Notes: generated by a model from the letters alone, not told the origin. Positions 9,667 to 20,249 are shown, counted from the first letter of the stretch. The stretch is DNA of 64,000 bases from Roseiarcus sp963779095 (GCA_963779095.1 CAVZWU010000018.1:1-64000), one strand, 5' to 3'. A program made the numbers and translations.

Positions 9667-10536
9667 GTGATCAATAAGCTCCATCTCATCGCGGCGATCG
9701 CGATCTGCGGCTTAAGCGCGCCGGCCCTGGCCGATCCGGTGAAAGTCGTCGCGGCGGAAAATTTTTACGGCGACCTCGCAAGCCAGATCGGCGGGCCGAA
9801 TGTCGCGGTGACCAGCATTCTGTCCAACCCGGACGACGATCCGCATCTGTTCGAGGTGAGCCCCGCGACCGCCAGGGCGCTCAGCGACGCGAAAATCGTG
9901 ATCGCCAATGGCGTCGACTATGACCCGTGGATGGAAACGCTCGTCAGCGCCCACAAGGCGCCGGGGCGCAAGGAAATCGTGGTCGGCGCGCTGGTCGGGC
10001 GGAAGCCCGGCGACAATCCGCATTTGTGGTACGATCCGGCTTACATGAAAGCCGCAGCGACGGCGCTGGTCGCCGATCTCGTCGCTGTCGACCCGGCGCA
10101 CAAGGCGGCTTACGAGCAGGGCGAGGCCAAGTTTCTCAATTCGCTGAAACCGCTCGACGACAAGATCGCGACGATGCGCAAGTCCTATGCTGGTGAGCCG
10201 GTCACCGCTTCGGAGCCGGTGTTCGGCTATCAGGCCGGGCTCATCGGGCTTAGGGTCCGCAACGAGAAATACGCGCTCGCCGTCATGAACAACGCCGAGC
10301 CGACGCCTTCGGAAGTGGCGGCGTTCGAGAACGACCTCAAGGGCAAAAAGGTGAAGGCGATGCTCTACAACGCGCAGGCGAGCGAGCCCGCGGTCGGCAA
10401 GCTCGTGCAGCTGGCCAAGGACAATGGGATCCCAGTCGTCGGGGTCTCCGAGACCGAGCCGCCCAACTCGACCTATCAGGACTGGATGATGGGACAGCTC
10501 AACGCCCTCGATCACGCCCTGTCCGGCGGGGCGTAG
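9667..10536 (+). CDS. znuA: Zinc ABC transporter periplasmic binding protein
   Basis: Cluster A-I solute-binding protein that captures zinc in the periplasm and delivers it to ZnuB. The intact 289-residue product has a signal peptide (residues 1-22). Metal ligands are visible as His60 in DDDPHLFE and His119 in DNPHLWYD. The usual third histidine region reads SEPVFGYQAGLIGL, as in a subfamily where other residues complete the site. The His/Asp-rich loop typical of enterobacterial ZnuA is missing. It is the first gene of znuACB, and its stop abuts the TTG start of znuC. Confidence 0.9.
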   Translation: MINKLHLIAAIAICGLSAPALADPVKVVAAENFYGDLASQIGGPNVAVTSILSNPDDDPHLFEVSPATARALSDAKIVIANGVDYDPWMETLVSAHKAPGRKEIVVGALVGRKPGDNPHLWYDPAYMKAAATALVADLVAVDPAHKAAYEQGEAKFLNSLKPLDDKIATMRKSYAGEPVTASEPVFGYQAGLIGLRVRNEKYALAVMNNAEPTPSEVAAFENDLKGKKVKAMLYNAQASEPAVGKLVQLAKDNGIPVVGVSETEPPNSTYQDWMMGQLNALDHALSGGA

Positions 10537-11358
10537 TTGAGAGCACTCAGCTTCGACGATGTGACGATCAGGCTCGGCCGCCGGGAGATCCTGAAAGCCG
10601 CGAGCTTCGCGATCGAGGACGGCGAATTCGTCGGCATGCTGGGCGCGAACGGCGCCGGCAAGACGACGCTCATGCGCGCCGCCCTCGGCCTCGTTCCCGT
10701 CGCTTCGGGCAGGCTCGCCGTGCTTGGCCGGCCGGCGACGCGCGGCAACGCTCTTATCGGCTACATGCCGCAAAACCGCGGAGCGATCGCGGGCTTGCGG
10801 CTCACGGGATGGGACATTGTCGCCTCCGCCGCGATCGGCGCCCGCTTCGGATTCGTCACGCTCGACAAGAAGACGCGTCGCGAGATCGACTGGGCGCTCG
10901 ACGAGGTCGGCGCGCGCGAACTCGCCCAGCGCTCGATCGCCGAATTGTCCGGCGGCGAGCGCCAGCGGGTCTTCCTGAGTCAGGCCCTGCTCGGCAAGCC
11001 GCGCCTGCTTCTGCTCGACGAGCCGCTGATCTCGCTCGATCCCGCGCATCAGAAGAGCATCGTTGAGACCGCGCGGCGCATTTGCGATGATCTCAAGCTC
11101 GCAATCGTGTTCAGCGCGCATGAGCTCAATCCGCTGGTCAACGCCATCGACCGGGTTCTCTATCTGGGGTCGGGAGCGGCGGTGATCGGCGCTGTCGACG
11201 ACGTCGTCACCGGGCCTGTGCTCTCGCGCCTCTATGGAACCCGGATCGAGGTCATTCGCGCCAGGGACCGCTATTTCGTGATGGCGGCCGACGATGGCGT
11301 CGACGTCGAGCGCGAGGCGCATCGCCACGATCATCACGCCGACGACGCGCATGCCTGA
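10537..11358 (+). CDS. znuC: Zinc ABC transporter ATP-binding protein
   Basis: ATPase that powers zinc import through ZnuB. Walker A is GANGAGKT at residues 36-43, the ABC signature is LSGGERQR, and Walker B is LLLLDEP. The start codon is TTG, directly after the znuA stop, which implies translational coupling. The 273-residue product ends in a His/Asp-rich tail (HRHDHHADDAHA) that could bind zinc. The frame is intact and znuB follows after 8 bases. Confidence 0.9.
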   Translation: MRALSFDDVTIRLGRREILKAASFAIEDGEFVGMLGANGAGKTTLMRAALGLVPVASGRLAVLGRPATRGNALIGYMPQNRGAIAGLRLTGWDIVASAAIGARFGFVTLDKKTRREIDWALDEVGARELAQRSIAELSGGERQRVFLSQALLGKPRLLLLDEPLISLDPAHQKSIVETARRICDDLKLAIVFSAHELNPLVNAIDRVLYLGSGAAVIGAVDDVVTGPVLSRLYGTRIEVIRARDRYFVMAADDGVDVEREAHRHDHHADDAHA

Positions 11359-11366
11359 AGCCGTAC

Positions 11367-12151
11367 ATGCTTGAATACGATTTCATGCGCACCGCCTTCG
11401 CCGCCTCGGGCGTCGCGGCGCTGCTCGCCGGAACGGTCGGGTTCTTTCTGGTGCTGCGCGGCCAAACCTTCGCCGGCCATGCGCTGTCGCATGCCGGCTT
11501 CACCGGCGCGACCGGAGCCGTGCTGTTCGGCCTACCGCCGCTCGCCGGCCTGATCGGCTTCACATTTCTTATCGGCGTCGGGATGGGGCTATTCGGCGAA
11601 AAGCTGGCGCAGCGCGACGTGGCGATCGGCATGATGCTGTCGCTTGCGCTGGGCTTGGGCCTTCTCTTCCTGCATTTCTATACCGCCGCGGCGACCCAGG
11701 CCACGGCGCTTCTGTTCGGCAACGTGCTCGGGGTGGATGCCTCGGCGCTGCTCACGCTTGTCGTTCTCGCGCTCTTAAGTCTGGTCGGCGCTGGCGCTGA
11801 TCGGGCGCCCGCTCGTGTTCGCTTCCCTCCAGGCGGAGCTCGCCGAGGCGCGCGGCGTGCCGCTGCGCTTCGTCTCGGCGGCGTTCCTGGCGATCGTCGC
11901 GGTCGCGGTCGCCGAATGCGCGCAGATTGTCGGCATATTGCTGGTGTTCACCCTGATGGTCGGCCCGGCCGCGGCGGCCATGAACCTGACGCCGCCGCCT
12001 GCCGCTCGCCGTCGCGCTCTCGGCCGGGCTCGCGCTCGCGGAGGCCTGGGGCGGACTGACGCTCGCCTTCTACACCAACTGGCCGACCTCGTTCTGGATC
12101 ACCGCGCTCTCGGGCCTGGTATTCTTCGGCGCGGCGGCGGCGCGGCGATAG
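11367..12151 (+). CDS. znuB: Zinc ABC transporter permease (frameshifted)
   Basis: Membrane channel of the zinc importer (ABC-3 family). The N-terminal half from 11367 reads normally (GTVGFFLVLRGQTFAGHALSHAGFTGA). An extra G near 11785 shifts the frame into VFASLQAELAEARGVPLRFVSAAFLA, and an extra C near 12000 shifts it again into LPLAVALSAGLALAEAWGG, ending at TAG 12149-12151. The joined length is about 260 residues, as expected. Both insertions are single bases in short GC runs, which suggests a sequence artefact, since the rest of the zinc module is intact. Confidence 0.85.
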
Positions 12152-12250
12152 GCGCGCTTGACCAGTCAACGATCGCCCATCTTGTGGGGCTCCTGTCACA
12201 CCATGAGATCGCGTGACGCAAGTCGTGGAGATCCCATCACGGAGCTGGGC

Positions 12251-12910
12251 ATGGGGTGGTTGGCGCGTGCTGCGGCGGCGGTGGCCGCTCCCTTGGTGTT
12301 TTTCCATGCAGCGGGGTTGTCATGCGCGGTGGAGTCCGACGCGCAACGCCTTCCCGGAGAATTCTTTCGCGATTCCTCTCAATGCCCGGAGCTCGTCATC
12401 GCGCCATCGGGCGAATTCGACCTGGGATCGCAGCTTTTCGCAGCCAAGCTCATTCGCAAAGCGCGCCACCGCGCGGCGGGTGAGGTTCAGGCGAAGCTGC
12501 ACCAGGCGGTCCTCCTCACGCTGGCTGCTCGCTCAAGCCTGCGCAAGCGAGCGCTCCGCGCTGGACCGTCTGCGGGAGAAACCTTCCGCGGAGGCGGCTG
12601 AGCTCTTCTGGCGCGAGATGAAGTGCGAAAGGGTTGCGTCCTCAGATCCGCCTGCTTCTGGAAAGCCTCAACGTCGCGGCGGACTCGGTGGTCGACGGTT
12701 GCGCGGAGCGAACCTAAGGCGCGCGACGCCGCCTCCGACGCGCCGGCCGCCATCGGGGCGGATCCGGCGGAGTGCCGGCGGGAGACGGCGGAGCTGAACC
12801 GCGTCAGGGCCACGCCCGACCTTGGCGACGCCAAGCGCTTCGCCAGCACGGTGACATGCGGCGCGCTCAGACCCCAGGTGGCGCGATTGCTGGAGAGCTT
12901 TGGAAATTGA
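12251..12910 (+). CDS. Hypothetical exported protein with two Cys-rich repeats (frameshifted)
   Basis: An ATG at 12251 with GGAG upstream opens a signal peptide (MGWLARAAAAVAAPLVFF). The frame changes at least three times, but the pieces join into one protein. Two copies of a roughly 43-residue motif are visible. The first begins at Cys 12540 (CASERSALDRLREKPS) and the second at Cys 12773 (CRRETAELNRVRATPD). Both run through a second Cys to LRPQ-x3-LLES. The pattern resembles repeats seen in Hyphomicrobiales secreted or caspase-like proteins, but I cannot name a family. A terminator follows at 12991. Confidence 0.5.
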
Positions 12911-12990
12911 CGGGCCGCTCCCCCGGGCGGGTGGAGCAGGGAATGAACCTCAGGCTCTGGGACAGGCCTTGGCGCTCGCACCATAAACGG

Positions 12991-13015
12991 AAAGGGCGGC
13001 CTTGAGCCGCCCTTT
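12991..13015. terminator. Bidirectional hairpin between convergent genes
   Basis: AAAGGGCGGC, a five-base loop, then GCCGCCCTTT form a perfect 10-base stem with A/T ends, so it can act on either strand. It lies between the 3' ends of the repeat protein (+) and the small ORF at 13026 (-). Confidence 0.7.
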
Positions 13016-13025
13016 CTCGCTTCGA

Positions 13026-13226
13026 TCATTGCGCCCGCTTGGGGAAATCAAACGGGAAATCCCAGCCATATTCCGCCGGCCAGGGATTCGGAGATGGCGG
13101 CGTCGCGCCGCCGGTTTTGACGTCGCCGCCAACGGTTCCGCTCGCTCCCGTCCCGGGGACCGAGGTTTCGTCGGCGCGAGGGTGGACCACGACGGCGGCC
13201 GCCCGCTTTTGAACCTTCGGCGTCAT
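13026..13226 (-). CDS. Small hypothetical protein, 66 residues
   Basis: An ATG at 13226 has GGAG about 7 bases upstream. The product is rich in Thr, Gly and Pro and ends in PWPAEYGWDFPFDFPKR. It has no signal peptide or membrane helix. A shared terminator directly after its stop supports it being expressed. I recognise no family. Confidence 0.45.
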   Translation of the reverse strand: MTPKVQKRAAAVVVHPRADETSVPGTGASGTVGGDVKTGGATPPSPNPWPAEYGWDFPFDFPKRAQ

Positions 13227-13302
13227 GCATGCTCCAATGTTTCAGTACAGGTTGGCCTTCAGTACAGTTTAACGCTGTATAGGCCATACACGATAAGCGG
13301 GC

Positions 13303-13318
13303 TGTGACGCAGCTCACA
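13303..13318. promoter_or_regulatory. CRP-type binding site TGTGA-N6-TCACA
   Basis: TGTGACGCAGCTCACA matches the CRP consensus perfectly and lies 91 bases upstream of the adenylate cyclase start at 13409. In reverse it differs from the 5919 site at one base. It could serve the cyclase or the divergent small ORF at 13226. Confidence 0.6.
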
Positions 13319-13408
13319 TCTCGAGCCCGCGATGTTTTAATTCGTGATTTGCTCTGCCGGACGCGGTCGCCTTGATGACTGGCCCGCGTTGGCGCAGAGG
13401 AAGCCGCA

Positions 13409-15099
13409 ATGCCCAGCCTTCGCCAGATCAGGCTCGTCAACCGGCCTCGTCCTTTTCCTCTATGTGACGCTGCATTTCGCCAATCATGCGCTCGGCAACA
13501 TTTCGGTCGGCGCGATGGAGAGCGGCCTCGTCATCCAGAAGCTGATCTGGCAGTCGCTCCCGGGCGCGGTGATCCTCTACCTTTCGCTTCTGACGCATAT
13601 GAGCCTCGGCTTCTGGGCGCTCTATGAGCGGCGCCGATTCCGCTGGACGCGACTCGAGGCGACCCAGCTCGTGCTTGGCCTCTCCATTCCATTCCTGCTG
13701 GCCAATCACGTGATCGGCACGCGCGTGGGCTTGAGCCAATTCGGACTCGAGAAGGGATATGCGCAGGAACTGGCGAGCCTGTGGGTCGCCACGCCGCTGC
13801 TTGGCGCGCTGCAGGCGATTTTATTGCTGATCGTCTGGATTCACGGCTGCCTCGGCTTCCATTTCTGGCTCAGGCTCAAGCCGTTCTACCCGCGGGTGAA
13901 GGCGACGCTGCTGGCGGCCGCCGTGCTTCTGCCCACGCTCGCGCTGCTCGGCTACTACCAGGGCGGCGAGCGCACGCTGGTCGCGATCCAGGACCCCGGA
14001 TGGCGGGCGCGCAACCTGTCGCCCGAACACGTCGGGACCCCGGCCCAGAAGCGCGGCGCTTGCGAAGACGAGCGCACACTCACCCTCGTCCTCCTGGCTG
14101 CGGCGCTCGCCGCCGACGCTCGCCGCCAGGGTCTTCCGGCAGTGGCGGGAGCATCGCGTCGGCTCGATCCGGCTGACCTATCCCGACCGCACGATCCGCG
14201 TCGCCCGCGGCTTCAGCGTGCTCGAGGCGAGCCTCATCAACGACATCCCGCACGCGCATGTGTGCGGTGGGCGCGGCCGCTGCTCGACCTGCCGCATCCG
14301 CGTCCTTGGCGGCGCCGACGGGCTCCCGGCCCCGAGCGCCGCGGAGCAGGCGGTGCTCGAGCGCGTGCACGCAGGCCCCGAGGTCAGGCTTGCCTGTCAG
14401 CTCCGTCCGACCAGCGACCTGGCGTTCGTGCCGCTGCTCTCCCCCTACGCGACAACGCTCGACGCCTATCAAGCCGGCGCCGCCAATTCGGGCGTCGAGC
14501 GCTATCTGGTCATCATGTTCGTCGACATGCGCGGATCGAGCCGGCTGGCCGAGAGGCGCCTGCCGTTCGACACCGTGTTCATCATCAACCAGTTTCTCAA
14601 CGCCGTGAGCCACGCGGTGCTAGACGCGGGCGGCCAGCCCAACCAGGTGCTCGGCGACGGGCTTTTGGCGCTGTTCGGCATGAGCGACCCGCCCGGCGTC
14701 GCCTGCCGGCAGGCGATCTTGGCCAGCGCCGCGATCGCCGACCGGGTCGGGAGGCTGAACACCGCGCTGGCTCATGCGCTGGTCGAGCCGATCCGCTTCG
14801 GCGTCGGCATCCACGCCGGCGTGACCGTCGCCGGGGCCATCGGTTATGAGCGCCACGCGCAATTCACGGTGATCGGCGATCCGGTCAATGTCGCCGCGCG
14901 TCTCCAGGACCTGACCAAGGCCATGGCGTGCGAAGTGTTGATGTCGGAAGAGGTCTACGAGCGCGCCGGCTTCGCTCCGGACGCCCTCCCCGCCCACGAG
15001 GTCGAGACGCGCGGACGCGACGCGAGCGTGAAAGCCCGCAGCGTCGTCCGGGCGGCGGATCTGGCTGGCCTGATCGCGGCGCAGGCGACGGCGGAATGA
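13409..15099 (+). CDS. Membrane adenylate/guanylate cyclase with 2Fe-2S ferredoxin domain (frameshifted)
   Basis: The product would make cAMP or cGMP under redox control. An ATG at 13409 with AGAGGAAG upstream starts MPSLRQIRL; the frame changes near 13435 and again around 14030-14110. The N-terminal half has about five or six membrane helices resembling the succinate dehydrogenase cytochrome b fold. Next comes a plant-type ferredoxin domain with cysteines in VCGGRGRCSTC and LACQL. The C-terminal class III cyclase domain shows VDMRGSSRLAE, LGDGLLALFG and GDPVNVAARLQD. This domain order is known in Hyphomicrobiales cyclases. A CRP-type site upstream suggests feedback from cAMP. Function is inferred from the domains. 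Confidence 0.8.
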
Positions 15100-15349
15100 G
15101 CGGCTGGAATCGCCGGGCCGTCCCTCGGACCCCAAGGCCCGCAAGGGCGATCAGACGCTTCGGCGATCCCGCGCAATTCAACGGCAAAAAAGCTCTAACC
15201 GCCATTTTACCGGCGCGCGCTAATGTTTTCAGTGCGTTAGAACCCCGTTTAGTTCCGCGCTCAAAATTCGGATGCGTCGGACCGGGCGTGGCCGAACTGG
15301 AACAGCATAATACATTAATAGTATGTTATAATGCCGACCACGCCGAACC

Positions 15350-16954
15350 TCACCGTCCCCCCGCCGCGGGACACAGGTCGGCGTTCTCAAGCTCGGCGTC
15401 GGCCGGATAGAGCGCCATCAGCTTCAGCATCACGCCGTTGGTCCAGCCAAAGCCGTCCTGGGTCGGATATTCGCCGCCCCCGGCCGCCTGGTTGGTTGCG
15501 ATCACGTCGTATTTCTCCACGAGCTTGCCGGTCGAGCGATAGACGCGCGAGACGTTGACCATCCACCGGCACGCGATCGTCTCGGCGAGCGGCTTCGCCC
15601 GTAAACGGTCAGCCCTTCGACCGCGATCCACTGCATCGGCGCCCAGCCGTTCGGCCAGTCCCATTGCTGCCCGGTGTCGATCGTCGTCGTGACGATCCCG
15701 CCCGGCTTCACGAGTTCAGCCTCGACGGCTTTCGCCACCGACGCCGCCTGCGCCTCGCTCGCGACGCGCGTGAACAACGGATAGAGGGTTGCTGCGGTGA
15801 TGTGGTCGATCGGCTCCTTCCGCGTCCAGCGATAGTCGAGATAGACGCCGCGGGACGGATCCCAGAGATAGCGATCGATCGCTGCGCGCCGGGCGGCGGC
15901 GCGCTTGGCGAAGTCCTCGGCGCAGTCGCGATCGCCGGCGCGCTCGCAGCCAGCCTGGATCGCATTCTCCAGCCCGAACATGAGCAGCGTTGAGGTCGAC
16001 GGGAATGATTTCGGTCGTGTCGATCGACGCCAGCGTGTCGCGAATCGGCGAACCACCGCGAGCTGAAATCCCAGCCGCTCTCGGCGCCGGCGCGCATGTC
16101 GCGATAAATCTCGTCAGGCGGCCGACGGCGTCGCGGCGGCCAGCACGACATCCTCGCGATAGGATTCATCGCGCGGCGCGTCGCTGTCGTCCCAATAGCG
16201 ATTGAGGATCGACCCGTCTTCGAGCGCGACCGCATGGGCGTGCGCCTGGCCCGGCTTGAGCGCGTTCGCGCCATCCATCCAATAGGCGTATTCGGTCTTG
16301 AGCTCCGGCAGATAGCGGGCGAAGGCCGCGGCCGGATCTGACGGAGACAGAAGGGCGACCATTTCGAAAAAGAACGGCGGCTGCGAACGGCTGAGGTAGT
16401 AGGTGCGGGTTCCGTTCGGCGCATGGCCGTATGTGTCCATGAGATCGGCGAAGTTCTTCGCCATGTCCTCGAGCGAGATCGCGCCGGCCGCTTTCGGCAA
16501 GGCCAAGCATGACGAAATACGAATCCCAGTAATAGAGCTCGCGGAATCGGCCGCCCGGCACGACATAGGGCCGCGGCAGCGGCAGAGCGACGAATAGGGC
16601 GCGACGATCGGCTCGTCGCGGGTGAGCAGCGTCCAGAGCGCGTCGATGTGCCGGCGGATGGGGACCTGTTCAGACGCCGCCTGCGGCGTGGCGGCTTGCG
16701 CCGGCAAGTCGAAATGCGTGGCGACGAAGCGCTTCAGCCCCTCGAGCGAGTTCGGCTTCTTCGCATGGTAGAGCGCCAGAATCTCGGGCGGCGGCGATTT
16801 CGCCGTCGCGTCGGCAAACTCCTTGCTGTCGGGAAAGATGCGGGCCAAGCTCGACGTCCGCGTAGAGGTCGCCGAACAGAACCTGCGGCGGAGGCGGCCG
16901 TTCGAAGGCAAGCGCGGGATGGAGGAGCAAAAGAACCGGCGCGATAAGCGCCAT
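15350..16954 (-). CDS. treA: Periplasmic trehalase (heavily frameshifted)
   Basis: GH37 enzyme hydrolysing trehalose to glucose. The start at 16954 gives a signal peptide (MALIAPVLLLLHPALAF). Both PROSITE-type signatures are readable: PGGRFRELYYWDSYF around 16520-16561 and QWDWPNGWAPMQW around 15625-15670. The Gly-rich GGGEYPTQDGFGWTNG lies near 15430-15480. At least seven frame changes (near 16850, 16590, 16490, 16120, 16040, 15990 and 15600) break it. All pieces align to one protein of about 530 residues without large gaps. Such clean indels without substitutions suggest poor sequence here rather than old decay. Confidence 0.8.
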
Positions 16955-17013
16955 GCGGATGCGTCTGCATCATGCCAGCACGCCAAAATGCGAGGTCTCG
17001 ACGTCCGAACCGT

Positions 17014-17601
17014 TCAGGCCGTCGGCGGTTCGGTCGCGCCGGGCCCAAGCGAGCGCTGCATCATGATCGAGTCCGTCCAGCGGCCGAATTTGTAGCCGAC
17101 CGCGGGCAGATAGCCGACCTGGCGGAAGCCGAACCCTTCATGCAACTTGATCGAGGCGACATTGGCGCCGTCGATATAGCCGATCATCTGGCGAAAGCCC
17201 GCCGCGGCGCAAGCGTCGATCAGCGCATTCATCAGCTGGCGCCCGATCCCCGCGTGCAGCCGGTCGCTGCGCACGTAGATCGAATGCTTGACCGTATAGC
17301 GATAGGCGGGCCGCTTGCGGAACGGCACGGCATAGGCGTAGCCGACCACCGTTCCCGCCTCCTCCGCCACCAGATGCGGCATCTTGCGGTTGTTCATCGA
17401 CCGGCGGCGGCGCTTGAGATCATCGGCGTCGGGGGTTTCGAAATCGCCGTCGACGCCCGGATCCACGCCGCGCCGGATATGGTGCAGGTAGATGGCGAGC
17501 ATCGCCGGCACGTCGCTGTCGCGCGAGTTGCGCACGCGAACCCGCGGAAGCTCGGTCTGTTCGTCCACTCCGCCGGAGGCGGCGCTGTTCGTTAGATCCA
17601 T
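17014..17601 (-). CDS. GNAT N-acetyltransferase, phosphinothricin acetyltransferase-like
   Basis: Intact 195-residue protein of the Pat/YwnH-like GNAT group, which acetylates small amines with acetyl-CoA. Features include VRNSRDSDVPAMLAIYLHHI at the N-terminus, VGYAYAVPFRKRPAYRYTVKHSIYV, and the acetyl-CoA loop region RLHAGIGRQLMNALI. The C-terminal GFGFRQVGYLPAVGYKFGRW is typical of the subgroup. It lies 60 bases upstream of the trehalase gene in the same direction and just downstream of the decarboxylase gene. Substrate unknown. Confidence 0.8.
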   Translation of the reverse strand: MDLTNSAASGGVDEQTELPRVRVRNSRDSDVPAMLAIYLHHIRRGVDPGVDGDFETPDADDLKRRRRSMNNRKMPHLVAEEAGTVVGYAYAVPFRKRPAYRYTVKHSIYVRSDRLHAGIGRQLMNALIDACAAAGFRQMIGYIDGANVASIKLHEGFGFRQVGYLPAVGYKFGRWTDSIMMQRSLGPGATEPPTA

Positions 17602-17683
17602 GGGCGGCTTTTACGCGAAATCCAATCCGAGAGTAACTCCCCGCGGCGCCCTCGGCCGAGGCGGGGCCATGGAGGCGGCAGGG

Positions 17684-20089
17684 TCATCCTTGCACCCCTC
17701 CCCGAGCCGAGGAGGCGGCTTCAGGCAGGCGTCTCCCTCACCACATAGGTATGGAACCGGATCGCGCCCGCTTTCGTCGACCTCGCGATAAAGGCCCTGG
17801 ACTTCCGCTTCGAAGCCCGGGAACACATTGGCGCTCTTCTCGAACATTTTGAGATAGTCGATCATCGGCCGCGCCCGCTCCGTCAGCCGTTCGCCGGGAA
17901 CGATGGTCGCGATGCCCGGCGGATAGACCACCCACAGCGTCGTCGCGATCCGGCCATCGAGCTCGGCGAGCGGCAGATAGTCGACGTTGTTGCGCACCAG
18001 ATGGCGCGAGGCCTCGCGCGGCGTCATGGCTGCTTCCGGCAGATGCTTGGCGGCGAATTGCGCCTGCTGCAGTTCGCTCACGCCCGCGTCGCGGAAGAAG
18101 GCGTGCATTTCGCCGCACAGGTCCTTGAGCCGCTTGCCGCGATAGCGGGCCGGACGCTTGGCGACGAATTCGGGCATCGCGTCCTCGAGCGGCGCGTTCT
18201 CGTCATGCAGCCGCTTGAAGGCGACGAGGGCCGAGACGAGCGTGCCCGCCTTGCTCGAACTCGACGCCGGGCGTCAGCAGGAAGAGCAGCGAATTGAGAT
18301 CGTTCTTCTCCGCCACCACGCGATTCTCGCGCAAGTATTGCGCGACCACCGGCGCGGGAACGCCGTGATCCTCATAGGCTCCGGTCGCGCGATCGAAGCC
18401 GGGCGTGAGCAGGGTGAGCTTGGCCGGATCGGTGATGGCGAAGCCCGGCTCGAGCGCCTGGAATCCGTGCCAGGGCTCGCCTGGCGCAAGCGCCCAATAG
18501 CGCGGGTCGCGGGCGATGAGGTCGGTCGACACGTTCTCCCACGGCACATCGTGGGTCCGCCCTCGAGCGCCGCATCCCGGATCGAGACGCGCTGCGGCAC
18601 GAACGGGTCGAAGAACCAGCGCCGCGCCGGGTCGCGCTCCTTCTCCTCGAACTCGCGCCTGACCGCGCGCAATTTCTTGCGCAATTCGATGCCGAGTCGG
18701 ATCGTGTCGTCCCACAGGACTTCGCCCGACCGGCCCTTCATCATCTGCGCGCCGACGTCGAGGGAAGCGAACAGCGGATAGAACGGCGAGGTCGAGGCGA
18801 ACTGCATGAAGCCTTCGTTGAAGCGGCGATGCTCGACCCTCCGGCGCTGGCCCTTGATGTGGCGGTCGCGCACATGGATCTGCGACGCCTGCGAGAAGCT
18901 GGCGAGCTGCTTGTGCGCCGACTGGGTGGCGACGATGCCGGGCGAGGCTTCGCTCAGGTTCCTCAGGCCCATGGCGAAGCGGCGCTCGTAAAGCGGATGA
19001 AACTTCATGAAGCCCGCCCAGGCCTCGTCGAACATGATGTAATCGCACAGATGTCCGATCCGCTCGACGATGCGCTCGGCGTCGTAGATCGTGCCGTCGT
19101 AGGTGCATTGCTCGATCACCGCGGCGCGGAACGGCCGCTCGCGCTTCCACGCCTCCTTGTCGCTCACCAGCGGATTGTCCCTGATGCGCTCGCGTATGCT
19201 CGTCTCGTCGAGATCTTCGGGCCGAATGGGGCCGATGAGCCCGTAGGCGTTGCGGTCGGTCGAGAGATAAATCGGGATCGCGCCGCCCATCATGAGCGCG
19301 CCCTGGTGCGCCGCTTTATGGTTGTTGCGGTCGAACAGCACGAGGTCGCCCTCGGCGATGAGGTTGGTGAGCACGATCTTGTTCGATGGACGAAGTGCCG
19401 TTGAGCACGAAATAGGTCTTCTCGGCCCCGAAGATCGCCGCAGCCTCCTTCTGCGCCTGCAGCGCCGGCCCTTCGTGGGTCAGGAGATCGCCGAGTTCGA
19501 GGATCGAATTGTCGAGGTCGTCGCGAAAGACCGCTTCGCCCAGATGCTCGACGAAGATGCGCCCGATCGGACTGCGGCTGTAGAAGACGCCGCCGTTGTG
19601 GCCCGGGCAGGTCCACAGCTGGTTGCCTTCCTCCTGGTAGTCGACGAGCGCGCCGAAGAACGGGGTCTTCAGCGTGTCGGCATATTGCTTGAGGCGCGAG
19701 ACGAGATTGCGGGCGATGAATTCGGGCGTCTCCTCGGCCAGGAACACATAGCCGTCGATGAAGTCGAGCACTTCGACCGGAATGTCCTCGAAGCGCTTGC
19801 GCCTGATGAGGACGACGATCGGCATGTCGAGGCCGCGCTTCCTCATCAGGTTGATGAGCGAAGCCGCCTTGCCCTCGATGCCCTTCTTGCCCCAGTCGAC
19901 GACCATGCAGCCGATCGCGGCGTCGGTCTGCACCGCGATCTCGGCGTCCTCGAGACGGCGCGCCTTGATCACCTGAAATCCCATCCGCTCGATGGCGGCG
20001 ACGATCTGGTTGACCCGGAGGCCCTCGAGATCGTCGGCGTCGAACATCGGCGCCGAGAACAGAAAGGTCAGACGTTGGGAAAAGTTCAT
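17684..20089 (-). CDS. Orn/Lys/Arg decarboxylase (frameshifted)
   Basis: PLP-dependent fold-type I decarboxylase turning a basic amino acid into the polyamine or diamine. The start at 20089 (MNFSQRLTFLFSAPMFD) opens a response-regulator-like wing domain. The PLP-lysine motif is ATQSAHKQLASFSQAS, near 18900. The pieces are 19316-20089, 18274-19374, about 18240-18560, and 17684-18240, with frame changes near 19385, 18560, 18255 and 17775. The C-terminus in the corrected frame reads FHTYVVRETPEA and stops at 17684. The total, about 800 residues, fits the AdiA/LdcC/SpeF family. The specific substrate cannot be told. Polyamine import genes occur at 57 kb, but no link is shown. Confidence 0.82.
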
Positions 20090-20249
20090 CGCCTCATGGC
20101 CCGTCAGACGGCCTCCTTGCTGACCGCCCAGAGATCCCGGCGGTTCGGTCGCCCCGGCCGGCTGCTTAAGACAGCATCCCGCGACACAATCAAGTCGGGC
20201 TTGTCGTCGGCGAAGCACAGGAGCGGGCGTCCGCGTGGACCGCGCACAC

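Noticed and set aside
9712..11352. 546-residue minus-strand frame
   Set aside because: Antisense to znuA and znuC.
15096..15410. Small ORF starting in the ATGA overlap at the cyclase stop
   Set aside because: Composition is biased, the frame runs through the 3' end of trehalase antisense, and no family or signal is recognisable.
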